A stretch of 64,000 bases of DNA, taken from positions 3,760 to 67,759 of the forward strand of contig CABRXX010000008.1 of assembly GCA_902475025.1 (NCBI GenBank). Reading direction: 5' to 3'. The translations under genes and the position numbers were made by a program. Below, piece by piece: positions 17,019 through 26,753 of the stretch. The notes below the pieces were generated by a model. It was not told the origin of the DNA, searched no databases, and saw only the letters and a list, made by a program, of their open reading frames with translations. Each line of letters opens with the position of its first letter. Position 1 is the first letter of the stretch. The stretch is from Merdiplasma sp905207905. Lineage in GTDB: Bacteria; Bacillota; Clostridia; Lachnospirales; Lachnospiraceae.

Positions 17019-17846
17019 TTATCCTTTTAATGCTCCGTCTGCCAGACCATTGATAAACTGTTTCTGGAAAATCAGGAAAATAATCACCACCGGGATAATG
17101 GCAATCGTAGCTGTCGCCGCCATCAGATGCCATTTTGCTCCTGCAAATTGCTGGAAAAACACCGACAAGGCCTGAGGAATATTTTGTTTTGACCTGGACT
17201 GGAGGAAAAAAACTGCCTGCGCATAGTTATTCCAGATACCAAAGCCATTCAGGATTACAAAGGAGGCCGTTGCCGGCTTGATCACAGGGAAGATGACCTT
17301 CCAAAATACCGAGACTCCAGTGCAGCCGTCCAAAGCCGCTGCCTCGTCTAATTCCCTGGGCAGCGCACCGATAAACGTAGTATAAATAAAAACAGCTGAG
17401 GGCATCGCCAAGGTGGAACAAACCAGTATCATTCCCCACAGTGTATTTACTGCATGGATTTTTCTCATCATGGTATACAGCGGAACGGTATTAATAATTC
17501 CCGGAATCATCATGCAAGATAACAGCAAACCAAATACAAATTTATTGAATCTAGTTCGATATCTGGCAATCGCATAGCCTGCCAGTCCTCCCAGCACAAT
17601 CGTCAAAAGCAAGGTACCCCCTGTAATAATTGCAGAGTTCAGCATAGCGCTTCCGATTTTTGACTGTTCCCAGGCATCTGCGAAATTCTGCCAGTAAAAA
17701 TCCGGGACAAAAATATTTCCCTCATAAAACACCCTCTGAGGAGAGTTTAATGCCAAAACCAATAATACATAAAACGGAATGATGCATAAAATACAGATCA
17801 GCAAGATCAGCATCATCCGTACTATTTTCCATCCTTTTTTTTTCAT
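17019..17846 (-). CDS. sugar ABC transporter permease, MalG type
   Basis: A 275-residue permease of the CUT1 family. Six hydrophobic segments start at about residue 12. The coupling loop EAA motif is seen as ALPRELDEAAALDGCTGVSVFWKVIFPVIKP, which contacts a shared MsmK-type ATPase encoded elsewhere; no ATPase gene lies in this operon. It starts 6 bp after the upstream permease and pairs with it to import alpha-glucan oligosaccharides delivered by the binding protein. Confidence 0.93.
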   Translation of the reverse strand: MKKKGWKIVRMMLILLICILCIIPFYVLLVLALNSPQRVFYEGNIFVPDFYWQNFADAWEQSKIGSAMLNSAIITGGTLLLTIVLGGLAGYAIARYRTRFNKFVFGLLLSCMMIPGIINTVPLYTMMRKIHAVNTLWGMILVCSTLAMPSAVFIYTTFIGALPRELDEAAALDGCTGVSVFWKVIFPVIKPATASFVILNGFGIWNNYAQAVFFLQSRSKQNIPQALSVFFQQFAGAKWHLMAATATIAIIPVVIIFLIFQKQFINGLADGALKG

Positions 17847-17852
17847 GTGCCC

Positions 17853-18716
17853 CTACTCCTTCTCCCTGGTCAATCTCAAAGAAATCAAGACTGGTATCAG
17901 GATAATCAAAAACAGGATTAACGCTACCGCTGTAGAATATCCGGTTCTGCTTCCATAACACATACGCATGATATAAATACTCAAACTTTCTGTGGCATAT
18001 CCCGGCCCACCCTCGGTAAGAGACATGATAATATCAAATACAGACAGAGAACCAATAATATTGGTCACTACATTGATCCGGATTGCCGGGAGCAGCAACG
18101 GAAGTGTTACCTTACGGAACAACTGCCAGGTATTCGCCCCGTCCATTCTGGCGGCCTCCAAAAGCTCTGCCGGTATGGACTGAAGCCCTGCCAGATAAAT
18201 AATCATCGTCATTCCCGAAAACTGCCATACATTCACCAGAATCAGTACCGTCATGGCAGAACCATAAGAACTCATCCAGTTGCCCAGCAGATCCGGAAGC
18301 CCCAACTGCTCTAAAGCGTACACCAGATATCCCCGTCCCGGCTGAAGCAGGAAGTACCAGATATATCCCATAATTAAAGGGCTGATAATCGCCGGAAGAT
18401 AGATGATCATTCTAGCAAGGCTCTTTCCTCGGAATTTTGTATTCATCAGCAACGCATAGCCTAGACCTACCAGGTTCAACAGCACTGCGCTTCCAATTGC
18501 AAACAGAAGGGTTGTCTTAATATCATTAATGGCACGTTTATCTCCAAAAAACTGAATAAAATTTCTCAGTCCCACAAAATGAGCCGTCCCCATTCCGTCC
18601 CAGTCTGTCAGACTCATTCCCACGCCTCGCAGCAACGGATAGACAAAAAAAGCGGAAAACAAAAGCAAGGCAGGTACTGACAAAAACTGCGTCATACATC
18701 TCTTTTTTCTTTGCAT
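17853..18716 (-). CDS. sugar ABC transporter permease, MalF type
   Basis: A 287-residue CUT1 permease. The N-terminus FLSVPALLLFSAFFVYPLLRG is the first membrane segment. The EAA loop reads IPAELLEAARMDGANTWQLFRKVTLPLL. The start MQRKKRCMTQ was taken because GGAGGG lies at the right distance; thirteen more in-frame codons are possible upstream but lack a site. Second gene of the operon after the binding protein. Confidence 0.92.
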   Translation of the reverse strand: MQRKKRCMTQFLSVPALLLFSAFFVYPLLRGVGMSLTDWDGMGTAHFVGLRNFIQFFGDKRAINDIKTTLLFAIGSAVLLNLVGLGYALLMNTKFRGKSLARMIIYLPAIISPLIMGYIWYFLLQPGRGYLVYALEQLGLPDLLGNWMSSYGSAMTVLILVNVWQFSGMTMIIYLAGLQSIPAELLEAARMDGANTWQLFRKVTLPLLLPAIRINVVTNIIGSLSVFDIIMSLTEGGPGYATESLSIYIMRMCYGSRTGYSTAVALILFLIILIPVLISLRLTREKE

Positions 18717-18793
18717 AATATCCCTCCAGGCAAAGTTTGAGCCCGAAGCCGTCAAACCTCTGGTTCTTCAAGCTTCAGGCTCCCGTTCAAAAC

Positions 18794-20080
18794 TTATGAA
18801 GTAAATCCTGCATCCCATGCCTGCTCATAAGCAACTGCAAACTCTTCTGCTGTGTAGGTTCCTGCCAGCAGATCCTGTACCATACGGCCTGCATCATCAC
18901 CGGAAAATCCAGCAGGCTTTTCATTAGTATAGCCGATATTTGCCGCAGTCTCTACCGCCTGATTCACACCCTCTACCACAGCCTCCGGCGCCCACTGCGC
19001 TTCCACATCTGTGAAAGCTGAGGGAGATCCCAGGCTCTCTGCATACCGCTTCTGGTTTTCAGGGCTGAATAAATACTCTAAGAATACCTTGGCTTCTTCT
19101 GTGTGTGCGGAGTCAGCGGTAATGCTGTAACCGGAGTCCTCTGCCACCAAGACCATGGGTTCTCCGTCCTCCATCATAGCCGGATATGGGGCAAATCCGA
19201 TCTTGTCTGCCATATCCGGAGCCTTCTCCAGGATACCAGACAGGCACCACATTCCGTTACTGAACATTGCCGTCTCGCCGGATACAAATGCATCAATGCA
19301 GTTATCGCTGGTCGCTGTGAGTACATCTTCATTGATCAGTCCTTTTTCCTGCAGATCCAGCAGCCCTTGTGCGAACACTGCCATAGCTCCATCTGCTGCA
19401 CCAAAGTTCAAGATGCTCTTATCATTTTCCAGCATTGCTTTCTTGGTTTCCATGGCTCCGTATTTTGCCTTAATATATCCGTGAGGAATAAACTCGATCA
19501 GATGTCCCAGGTGCCATGCTTCGCTTCCGAAGATAAACCAGGGATCCACTCCCTCTTTTTCTGCCTTGATCGTCTCCAAATTTTTCACAAACTCTTCCCA
19601 GGTCTCTGCCGGCTCAAGTCCCAGCTCCTCAAAGATCTCTTTATTATAGAAGAAACCTGCCATAGTCATATTGGTACAAATACGATACTGCTTTCCGCTG
19701 TTTACATCTGTACAGCTGTCCTTCATGGAAGGAATCAATCGATTCCAAACGCTGTCCATATCAGACAGATCCAGATACTTGCCCTGATCTACATATTGCT
19801 GCTCATAGGTTGTCACAATATCCGGCACTTCTCCGGAAGCAAATTTAATCTTAATAATATTGCTGGCGTCATTCTGATACTCTTGCTCCACAGTAATCCC
19901 GTTTTCCTGAGCATTAAACTCCTCGATGATCTCATCTAGCAGCTCTACGGTTTCTACCTTTCCTGTAAAAAAGGAGAGGTCTGCATTTTCTGCATTCGCT
20001 GTAAGGGCCGGGCCAAAACATCCTGCTGTAATTATTGCGCTCATACACAGTGCAATCGTCCCATTCATTCTTTTCTTCAT
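18794..20080 (-). CDS. extracellular sugar-binding protein, family 1
   Basis: A 428-residue solute-binding protein for oligosaccharides. A signal peptide is visible (MKKRMNGTIALCMSAIITAGC); the cysteine at residue 21 could be lipidated, although the residue at -3 is Thr and an alternative cleavage at ANA/EN exists. The family features are an N-terminal lobe with EIIEEFNAQENGITVE and the clamp DIVTTYEQQYVDQGKYLDLSD. Its role in presenting alpha-glucan fragments to the two permeases is inferred from the GH66 and GH13 genes behind it. First gene of the operon, divergent from the two-component system. A TATAAT at 20148-20153 (minus strand) with a poor -35 suits activation by the adjacent regulator. 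Confidence 0.9.
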   Translation of the reverse strand: MKKRMNGTIALCMSAIITAGCFGPALTANAENADLSFFTGKVETVELLDEIIEEFNAQENGITVEQEYQNDASNIIKIKFASGEVPDIVTTYEQQYVDQGKYLDLSDMDSVWNRLIPSMKDSCTDVNSGKQYRICTNMTMAGFFYNKEIFEELGLEPAETWEEFVKNLETIKAEKEGVDPWFIFGSEAWHLGHLIEFIPHGYIKAKYGAMETKKAMLENDKSILNFGAADGAMAVFAQGLLDLQEKGLINEDVLTATSDNCIDAFVSGETAMFSNGMWCLSGILEKAPDMADKIGFAPYPAMMEDGEPMVLVAEDSGYSITADSAHTEEAKVFLEYLFSPENQKRYAESLGSPSAFTDVEAQWAPEAVVEGVNQAVETAANIGYTNEKPAGFSGDDAGRMVQDLLAGTYTAEEFAVAYEQAWDAGFTS

Positions 20081-20230
20081 GTGCTACATCCTCCATTTGT
20101 CTGTTCCCTTATTTTGCTGCAGCTTGTTAAGGTTTTTTGATAATTCTATTATACACAGCTTTCCCTCTTGGTGTATATTCCATAATTTTTGGATTTGAGT
20201 CCCATTTTTTTAGATGTTTTTTCTTCAGGA

Positions 20231-20259
20231 TTGTCTTTTCTCACTGTTCCCCTTATAAT
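20231..20259 (+). promoter_or_regulatory. promoter of the two-component system
   Basis: TTGTCT (20231-20236) and TATAAT (20254-20259) are separated by 17 bp and lie 38 bp before the kinase start codon. This is a near-consensus vegetative promoter, in contrast to the weak -35 of the divergent importer promoter. Confidence 0.65.
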
Positions 20260-20296
20260 CAATGTACAAATACGTTTTGTGGAAAGGATTGTTTCT

Positions 20297-22081
20297 ATGG
20301 TTCATAAAATCAAACTGCTTCTTGGCGGAAATACCATTAAGCGCAGGCTGCTCCTCTTTATGTCCTGGCTGTTCATTCTGTCCTCCATTCTGATCGCTCT
20401 CATCAGCCATCTGCGTTTTACCTCCCAATACCAGCTGCAATCCGCTCAAAATACGCAGCAGCTTGTGGAACAGACGGCTTTGAATATTGAAAATTACCTA
20501 GATGAAGTAGCCAGGCTTTGTTTAAGCCCTTACTACAATACAGAAATCATGTCGCAGTTGGAGACGCTCCCCCAAAATCCTCAGGAAGCTCTCAGTAAAA
20601 AACGAAACATTGAGGATTACCTGGGGCAAGTGATGACCCAGCCCAGAAAAGATATCTTAAGGGTATCTATTCTCTCGGACGTGATTTATTCCAGCGGTCG
20701 CTCCGGCTATCAGGATATCCATGATACTTATCAGGAAGAATCCTGGTTTCAGTCTGCCTATTCCTCCCTGGATTACATCTATATTCCTGCGGAAGCCTCG
20801 GAAACAGATCCCTCCTACTCTGTATTCTCCATTGCCAAACAGCTGTGCAGCTTAGATAACAATAGCAATATTCTGGGAGTTATCCGGGTAGACGCCAATT
20901 ACAATGGAATCAAAAAGGTATGCGACCGCATTACCGTTAGTCACGGCGGCGCTTTCTTTCTCATGGATTCTTGCGGGGATTTAATTTACAGCCACTCTGA
21001 ACTTCTGCCAGGAATTGCCGCCAAAGATTTTCGAAGTGTTTTCCCTGAAAACGGTTTTTCCTCCGTCACCTTAGACGGCTCCTCCTACCTGCTGAACGCT
21101 CAAACCATTCCCACCATGGGCTGGACTCTTGTCTCTGTCAATCTTGTGTCAGAGCTGACAAAATCTGCCCATTCCACTCTGCTGTTTAATCTGCTACTGG
21201 CTCTTGGCATTGCCATTTTGGGAATCCTGCTGTCCCGCTACAGCATCGGAAAGCGCCTCCGCCCGCTCTATCAGACCGTGGAGGTAATGGAACAGGTGCA
21301 GGCCGGCAACCTGTCTATTCGTGCCAAAACCGTAGGTACAGACGAGATCGCATATTTAAACAAAGCCTTTAACCAGATGCTGGATCAGATCCAGCAAATG
21401 ATCGCCCAGGAAAACGAACTGGCAAAACAGGTGTATGAAGCAAAATATTTGCAGAAAAAAGCGCAGTTTGATGCTCTCTATCATCAGATTCGGCCTCATT
21501 TTTTATTTAACACCTTAAATTCTCTTAGCCTGTTGATTAAATGCGGCTATTATCCAGAGGCCGTATCCGGTATTGAACAGCTGGCCACACTCCTTCGGGG
21601 AATGGTTAACTCCAACCGGGAAATTACATTAAATACAGAATTAAAGATTACGGAGAGCTATCTAAAACTGGAACAGCTGCGCCATGATGCCCTCCAATAC
21701 CAAATCATTGTTCCCGACCCGCTGCCTGAGTATCATCTTCCCGCTCTAACCATACAGCCGCTGGTGGAAAATGCGTTGCTTCACGGTTTTCAGACCGCTC
21801 ACCGCAGGAGTGAAATCCTAATCACAATTTTGCTTCAGGAGTCCTGCCTGAAAATTTCCGTGCAGGATAACGGAGATGGCATGTCTTCCGCCGCCCTGAC
21901 TCAACTCCAGGAAAAACTAAACGATTACGAAGCCGACTCTCCTTTTAGCCAAAGCGGCATTGGACTCATAAATATTCAGAAACGGCTACAAATAAAATAT
22001 AAAAATCAGGGAAAACTGGAAATTAGATCAAGGGAAGGAGCGGGCACCACTGTCACCCTCTCTCTTCCTCTAAACGATTAG
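20297..22081 (+). CDS. sensor histidine kinase, YesM type
   Basis: A 594-residue membrane kinase. Domains in order: a membrane segment at about 16-36, an extracellular sensing region of about 250 residues, a second segment near 295-315, a HAMP linker, a His_kinase domain with QIRPHFLFNTLNSL, and an ATPase domain with VENALLHGF, VQDNGDGM and GIGLINI. The phospho-accepting histidine is the one in RPHFLFN. The start MVHKIKLLL follows AAAGGATT; 36 more codons are open upstream but run through the promoter. It is followed 12 bp later by its response regulator. The pair probably senses an alpha-glucan sugar and activates the divergent importer operon. Confidence 0.92.
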   Translation: MVHKIKLLLGGNTIKRRLLLFMSWLFILSSILIALISHLRFTSQYQLQSAQNTQQLVEQTALNIENYLDEVARLCLSPYYNTEIMSQLETLPQNPQEALSKKRNIEDYLGQVMTQPRKDILRVSILSDVIYSSGRSGYQDIHDTYQEESWFQSAYSSLDYIYIPAEASETDPSYSVFSIAKQLCSLDNNSNILGVIRVDANYNGIKKVCDRITVSHGGAFFLMDSCGDLIYSHSELLPGIAAKDFRSVFPENGFSSVTLDGSSYLLNAQTIPTMGWTLVSVNLVSELTKSAHSTLLFNLLLALGIAILGILLSRYSIGKRLRPLYQTVEVMEQVQAGNLSIRAKTVGTDEIAYLNKAFNQMLDQIQQMIAQENELAKQVYEAKYLQKKAQFDALYHQIRPHFLFNTLNSLSLLIKCGYYPEAVSGIEQLATLLRGMVNSNREITLNTELKITESYLKLEQLRHDALQYQIIVPDPLPEYHLPALTIQPLVENALLHGFQTAHRRSEILITILLQESCLKISVQDNGDGMSSAALTQLQEKLNDYEADSPFSQSGIGLINIQKRLQIKYKNQGKLEIRSREGAGTTVTLSLPLND

Positions 22082-22093
22082 GAGGAACCACAG

Positions 22094-22927
22094 ATGTTAA
22101 AAGCACTCATCGTCGAAGATGAACCCTTAATGAGAGAATATCTTATGACAAATTTAAATCAGATTCACAAGCAATGGAGCACCTGTGCCTGCGCAAGAGA
22201 CGGAGTGGAAGCCCTCGCCCTGCTCAAAACCCAGAGCTATGATCTGGTGATCTCAGATATCAAAATGCCAGAGATGGACGGAATTGAGCTGGCGTTGTAC
22301 ATCCGCCACAATTATCCGGATACTGACGTCATTCTTCTCACTGGATATGACGAATTTGAATACGCCAGGAGCGCCGTCCGCGCCGGAGTTTTCGATTATC
22401 TTTTAAAGCCCCTTCAGGATCTGGAACTCCACCAGGTACTTCAGCGTCTGGCTGAAAAACGCCTGGGGGTCTCTTCTGCTCCCGAAGACACCCCCAGTTC
22501 CCATTCCCTTTCCCCGGCAATTCCTTCCACTGTCGGGTTTCAAAATCCTAACCTTTCCGCTCCCTCTGAATCAGAAACAGAACCCTCCAATATTCTGATC
22601 GATCGGGTGCGGGATTATATTCAGCAACACTATGCCGAACCCCTCTCCCTAAACGAAATTGCTGACCGTATGCATATTAATCCCGCCTACCTAAGTAGCA
22701 TTTTCAAATCAGAGCGTGGAGAATCCTACTCAAAATATATTCTCCGACTGCGAATGGAACGGGCGGCGCTGCTGCTTCGCACCCATACTGCGGGAAAAAT
22801 CAGTGATATTGCAAAAGAGATCGGATACGTCTCCCCCAAGCATTTTGACGCTGTATTTAAGAAATATTATGGTATGACTCCCAAACGCTACCAAGAGCAG
22901 GCGCAAAGTAGGGGCAATACAAACTAA
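22094..22927 (+). CDS. response regulator with AraC-type DNA-binding domain
   Basis: A 277-residue regulator. The receiver domain (1-120) has acidic residues EDE, the phosphorylation site Asp55 in SDIKMPEMDG, and the switch lysine in YLLKPL. A Ser/Pro-rich linker of about 45 residues joins it to two helix-turn-helix motifs of the AraC family (PLSLNEIADRMHINPAYLSS and ISDIAKEIGYVSPKHFDAVF). Partner of the kinase upstream. The end is 26 bp from the convergent phosphoesterase, with no visible terminator in between. Confidence 0.93.
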   Translation: MLKALIVEDEPLMREYLMTNLNQIHKQWSTCACARDGVEALALLKTQSYDLVISDIKMPEMDGIELALYIRHNYPDTDVILLTGYDEFEYARSAVRAGVFDYLLKPLQDLELHQVLQRLAEKRLGVSSAPEDTPSSHSLSPAIPSTVGFQNPNLSAPSESETEPSNILIDRVRDYIQQHYAEPLSLNEIADRMHINPAYLSSIFKSERGESYSKYILRLRMERAALLLRTHTAGKISDIAKEIGYVSPKHFDAVFKKYYGMTPKRYQEQAQSRGNTN

Positions 22928-22953
22928 CGCTAATACGGGAAATCTCTTTTCTC

Positions 22954-23661
22954 TTATGACAAGTCCTCTGATACCTCTAAATCCTGCGCGTTCTCCAGCC
23001 TCACTTCTTGAGCCGGCAGCTCCCTCAGTCCCCTGTCTTCTGTCGGCCCTTCCCTCCGTCTCCTGTCATTCTCGATCCACTCGTCCAGAGTCAGGGGCTG
23101 ATAATCAGAAAACATACAGAAGCAGTTGATCATATGGCAGGGAATATTCTGCAGCCCCTCCTGGCCTTTAATCTCACGCCTGAATTCCCTGGTCAGTCTC
23201 TGGAACTGATCTACCAAAAGCTCATCAAAAGTATTGTGAACATGGCCGTAAAGCATATAGGTGCGGTCAGAACCGTCTTTCTTCTTCCGGTACTGGCCAT
23301 TGTAGCAGACAATGGGATAATGGGAGAGGATCACCTTCCGCTTATTGTCATACAGCTCCGCGTATGGCTTGATCCAGCCAAAACGGCTCTCATCAAAGTG
23401 CTTATCCCCAATGTAGCGGTCATGATTTCCCTGGATGAGGAATAACTTTCCCTTCAGCTGCTCCACAATGGCATTGGTAGCCTTTCCCTTGCCCACAGAC
23501 AGATCCCCAAGGATCACCACCTCGTCATTTTCTCTGACTTTCTGATTCCACTGCTGAATCATATAACGGTTCATTTCCTCCCCATCTGTAAACCCACGGC
23601 AGTCCATATGTTCATTTAATACCTGATGATAAAAATGCAGGTCAGAGATATAATACCGCAT
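22954..23661 (-). CDS. calcineurin-type metallophosphoesterase
   Basis: A 235-residue protein with the five metal-binding blocks of the family: YISDLHFYH, ILGDLSVGKG, IQGNHDRY, ILSHYP and YGHVHNTF. The compact size and the order fit small cytoplasmic phosphoesterases and phosphodiesterases; the substrate is unknown. The last 35 residues are charged and Glu/Arg-rich, beyond the fold. Start follows CAGGAGTACAGG. It follows peptidase T after an 81-bp spacer with an imperfect hairpin (CTTAGCTG...AGCTAAG at about 23681-23727). Confidence 0.85.
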   Translation of the reverse strand: MRYYISDLHFYHQVLNEHMDCRGFTDGEEMNRYMIQQWNQKVRENDEVVILGDLSVGKGKATNAIVEQLKGKLFLIQGNHDRYIGDKHFDESRFGWIKPYAELYDNKRKVILSHYPIVCYNGQYRKKKDGSDRTYMLYGHVHNTFDELLVDQFQRLTREFRREIKGQEGLQNIPCHMINCFCMFSDYQPLTLDEWIENDRRRREGPTEDRGLRELPAQEVRLENAQDLEVSEDLS

Positions 23662-23742
23662 CCTGTACTCCTGTCTGACTTAGCTGAGGGGCGGGAAAGC
23701 TCTGCTCCTCAGCCCTCCAGCTAAGTGCTTATCTGTTATCTA

Positions 23743-24960
23743 TTATTCTGCATATCTTCTTAAAATGCCCAGCATCACCTGTACTGCCGTATCCATACCC
23801 TCTGCGGTAATGTGCTCATAGGGGCCATGGTAAGCGTAACCGCCAGTTCCCAGATTGGGACAGGGCAGTCCGCGAAAGCTTAACTGAGCACCGTCTGTAC
23901 CTCCCCGGATGGGATCCGTGTTGGGCTCCATACCCAATTCCCGAATCGCTGCCTTTGCGTGATCGACCAGATGCATACAGGGTTCAATCTTTTCAATCAT
24001 ATTCCGGTACTGCTCCTGGATCTTCAGAGTAACGGTGCCTTCGCCGTACTTTTCATTCAGAATCTTGGCAATATGCTTCAGGGTTTTCTCCCGTGCTTCA
24101 AAACTGGCTGCGCTGTGATCCCGGATAATGTACTGCAATTTAGCCTGCTCCACCGTTCCCTCCATCTCACAGAGATGGAAAAAGCCTTCATACAGATCTG
24201 TGTGAGCCGGGGTTTCCAAATTCGGCAGCATACTGTTGATCTCCATAGCCACCAGGGCTGCATTGACCATCTTATCCTTGGCTTCACCGGGATGAATGTT
24301 CATGCCTCGAATCTCAAATTCAGCTCCGCTGGCATTAAAATTTTCATACACGATCTCATTTTCGCACCCTCCGTCCGCCGTGTAGGCAAACTCTGCCCCC
24401 AGCCCCGGAATATCCAATTTTCCTGCGCCGCTTCCCACCTCTTCATCTGGTGTAAACGCAATGCACACCCTTCCATGAGCCATCGTTCCTTTCAGCAATT
24501 CCTCTGCAACGGTCATGATCTCTGCAACCCCCGCCTTGTCATCTGCTCCCAACAGCGTAGTTCCATCTGTGGTGATCAGAGTTCTTCCTTTCAGCTGCCT
24601 CAGATGAGGAAAAGTCTGAACAGAGAGCACTTTTCCGCTGTCTCCCAGAACCACATCTTCTCCATCATAGTTCTCATGAACCTGCGGATTGACATGTTCC
24701 CCGCAAAAATCCGGAGTGGTGTCCAAATGGGCAATCAGGCCAATGGCGGGCTTGTCCTCATATCCCGGTGTAGCCGGAATCCAACCGTATACATAGCAGT
24801 TCTCATCCACCTTAGCTCCCTGCACTCCAAGGGCCTGCATCTCCTCCACCAACACTCTTGCCAAATCAAACTGACGCTCTGTAGTCGGCGTAGCTGTACT
24901 GTTCTCATCGCTTGTAGTGTAAATCTTTACATAATTTAAAAGTCTTTCGTATGCTCTCAT
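23743..24960 (-). CDS. pepT: peptidase T (tripeptide aminopeptidase)
   Basis: A 405-residue M20 zinc aminopeptidase that removes the N-terminal residue from tripeptides in the cytoplasm. Dinuclear zinc motifs visible are AHLDTTPD, LLGADDKAG, FTPDEEVGSGA and, near the C-terminus, YAYHGPYEH. Length equals the usual PepT length of about 405-410. Start follows CAGGAG at good spacing. No operon partner is certain. Confidence 0.95.
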   Translation of the reverse strand: MRAYERLLNYVKIYTTSDENSTATPTTERQFDLARVLVEEMQALGVQGAKVDENCYVYGWIPATPGYEDKPAIGLIAHLDTTPDFCGEHVNPQVHENYDGEDVVLGDSGKVLSVQTFPHLRQLKGRTLITTDGTTLLGADDKAGVAEIMTVAEELLKGTMAHGRVCIAFTPDEEVGSGAGKLDIPGLGAEFAYTADGGCENEIVYENFNASGAEFEIRGMNIHPGEAKDKMVNAALVAMEINSMLPNLETPAHTDLYEGFFHLCEMEGTVEQAKLQYIIRDHSAASFEAREKTLKHIAKILNEKYGEGTVTLKIQEQYRNMIEKIEPCMHLVDHAKAAIRELGMEPNTDPIRGGTDGAQLSFRGLPCPNLGTGGYAYHGPYEHITAEGMDTAVQVMLGILRRYAE

Positions 24961-25086
24961 TCCAGTTCTCCTGTCTTTGTTTTTCTTATTTATTTTATCC
25001 TTGCTTTTTTGCTGCTTTCTCTGCTGCTTTTCTTATTCTTTTACTGATTGTTTTCCCATCATTTTCCCACTGTTTTGCTGGCAGCC

Positions 25087-25800
25087 TTACTTTTCTGTAA
25101 TAGTTTTGCCATCCTTTTTCTTTGCCTTCAGCGTTTTCAGATACGCCTTCCGCTCCTGACTGATCCGATAGGATTCAACCGCCTTCTGAATGGACTTGTT
25201 CTGGATCCAGGGATCCAGTCTTCCGCTCTCTAACAGCGGCAAAGCTGTCTCATACTGTTTGATCAGGGCAAAACTAAAGTACCAGGCAATCGCCATATTG
25301 ATATAATACTCTTTCCTGTGGAGGGAAGCAACCAGTTCCAGCATTTCCGGCTGAAATTCTTCATCCAGAAAAAACTGGAGCAGGGTAACCACCGCAAACC
25401 GCACCGTATACTCGCAGTCACTTCTCACCCATCTGCATATCCTCTCATACACATCCTCCAGATGCTTCCGGAAAATCTTAGGGCTGATAGTATCGCACAC
25501 AGCCCAGTTGTCTACATAGGGCAGGAATCTTTCCACGTCCTCTATTACCTGTTCATAGTCTGCCTTCCTTGTCCCCAAAATAAACCCGTGAAGGCAATTT
25601 TCCTCCTGATAATAATGAGGCAATTCCTGAAAAAAAGCCTCCCACTGTCCGTTTGTTATCAGTTCTCTGGCAAGCTTCCGCAGAATAGGCGTCCTCACTC
25701 CGATGATACGCTCTTTTGCTACATTGGGGATCAATTTTGCGTTAAAATCCCGAAACCCCAGATCCTGATTACTGAATAAATATTCCCGAATTTTCTCCAT
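25087..25800 (-). CDS. DNA alkylation repair protein, AlkD-like
   Basis: A 237-residue all-helical HEAT-repeat protein resembling the AlkD family of glycosylases that excise alkylated purines. Visible signs are the N-terminal IRTPILRKLARELI-like segment (VRTPILRKLARELI), the repeat region with VDNWAVCDTISPK, and EYYINMAIAWYFSFALIKQYE. Family members with this pattern in Firmicutes are often small, uncharacterised variants, so the lesion specificity is uncertain. Start follows GCAGGAAG. It lies 112 bp after a TcdA-like gene on the same strand. Confidence 0.85.
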   Translation of the reverse strand: MEKIREYLFSNQDLGFRDFNAKLIPNVAKERIIGVRTPILRKLARELITNGQWEAFFQELPHYYQEENCLHGFILGTRKADYEQVIEDVERFLPYVDNWAVCDTISPKIFRKHLEDVYERICRWVRSDCEYTVRFAVVTLLQFFLDEEFQPEMLELVASLHRKEYYINMAIAWYFSFALIKQYETALPLLESGRLDPWIQNKSIQKAVESYRISQERKAYLKTLKAKKKDGKTITEK

Positions 25801-25912
25801 ACACGCTTCCTGCTTCTCCTAATTTTGTTTCTTTTCTCCCCTGCTGATCTCTTGCTGCTCCCCTTCTGCTCTGCCTGTTTCTTCTGTTTTCTATTCTCCC
25901 CCCTCGTCTTTT

Positions 25913-26722
25913 CTACTCCTGCCCCCGCCGTTTTCTGGCCTCCTCTGTAAGATCCTTTACCACTTCCCCCGCCATGATCAGCCCTGCCACAGAAGGCACA
26001 AAAGCGATGCTGGCAGGCACTCTTTGGCGCAGCACCGGAAGTTCCTGGGAGTACACCACCTTCAGTTTTTTTACTCCCCGGGCTTTCAATTCTCTGCGCA
26101 TCACTTTTGCCAGAGGACACACGCTGGTCTTATAAATGTCCGCTACCTGAAAGCCGGCAGGATCCAGCTTATTTCCTGCCCCCATGCTGCTGATGACGGG
26201 CGCCCCCGCAGCCTGAGCCTTCATCACCAGCTCCACCTTGGCAGTCACGGTATCCACCGCATCCACCACATACGAGTATCCGGAAAAGTCAAACTGATCT
26301 GCCGTCTCCGGAAGAAAAAAACAGCAGTGTGTCTCCACCTGCGCATTCGGATTGATGGTCAGGATCCTTTGGCGCATGGCTTCCGTCTTATATTCCCCGA
26401 TGGTCGCCACAGTGGCCACTGCCTGACGGTTTAAATTGCTCATGGCTACCCGGTCGCTGTCCACCAGCACAAAATGCCCCACGCCGCTTCTTGCCAGAGC
26501 CTCCGCCGCATGGCCGCCCACTCCTCCCAGTCCAAAAATGGCTACCGTTGCCTGTCTTAAGATTTCTACCGCCTCGTCTCCGATCAGAGCGCTGGTGCGG
26601 GAGAGAGCTTCCTTAGGATCGTAGGAGCCCCCAGCAGGGCTAGTATCTTCTGTCTTTTCCTGTTCCTGGTAAATCCGCTTCTCCTGAAACAACTTTTTTT
26701 CCTCTTCCTGCAAAAATTTCAT
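25913..26722 (-). CDS. tRNA threonylcarbamoyladenosine dehydratase (TcdA/YgdL-like)
   Basis: A 269-residue E1-like ATPase of the ThiF/MoeB superfamily, which in this subgroup cyclises t6A to ct6A in tRNA. The nucleotide-binding motif is FGLGGVGGHAAEALARSGVG, followed by VDSDRVAMSNLNRQ and YVVDAVDTVTAK. There is an N-terminal Glu/Lys-rich extension of about 30 residues before the usual beginning LSRTSALIGDEA. The start at 26722 is preceded by AAAGGAAATAATAG. It lies 31 bp after the large membrane protein gene on the same strand. Confidence 0.85.
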   Translation of the reverse strand: MKFLQEEEKKLFQEKRIYQEQEKTEDTSPAGGSYDPKEALSRTSALIGDEAVEILRQATVAIFGLGGVGGHAAEALARSGVGHFVLVDSDRVAMSNLNRQAVATVATIGEYKTEAMRQRILTINPNAQVETHCCFFLPETADQFDFSGYSYVVDAVDTVTAKVELVMKAQAAGAPVISSMGAGNKLDPAGFQVADIYKTSVCPLAKVMRRELKARGVKKLKVVYSQELPVLRQRVPASIAFVPSVAGLIMAGEVVKDLTEEARKRRGQE

Positions 26723-26753
26723 TCTATTATTTCCTTTATCTCTTATTATAGTT

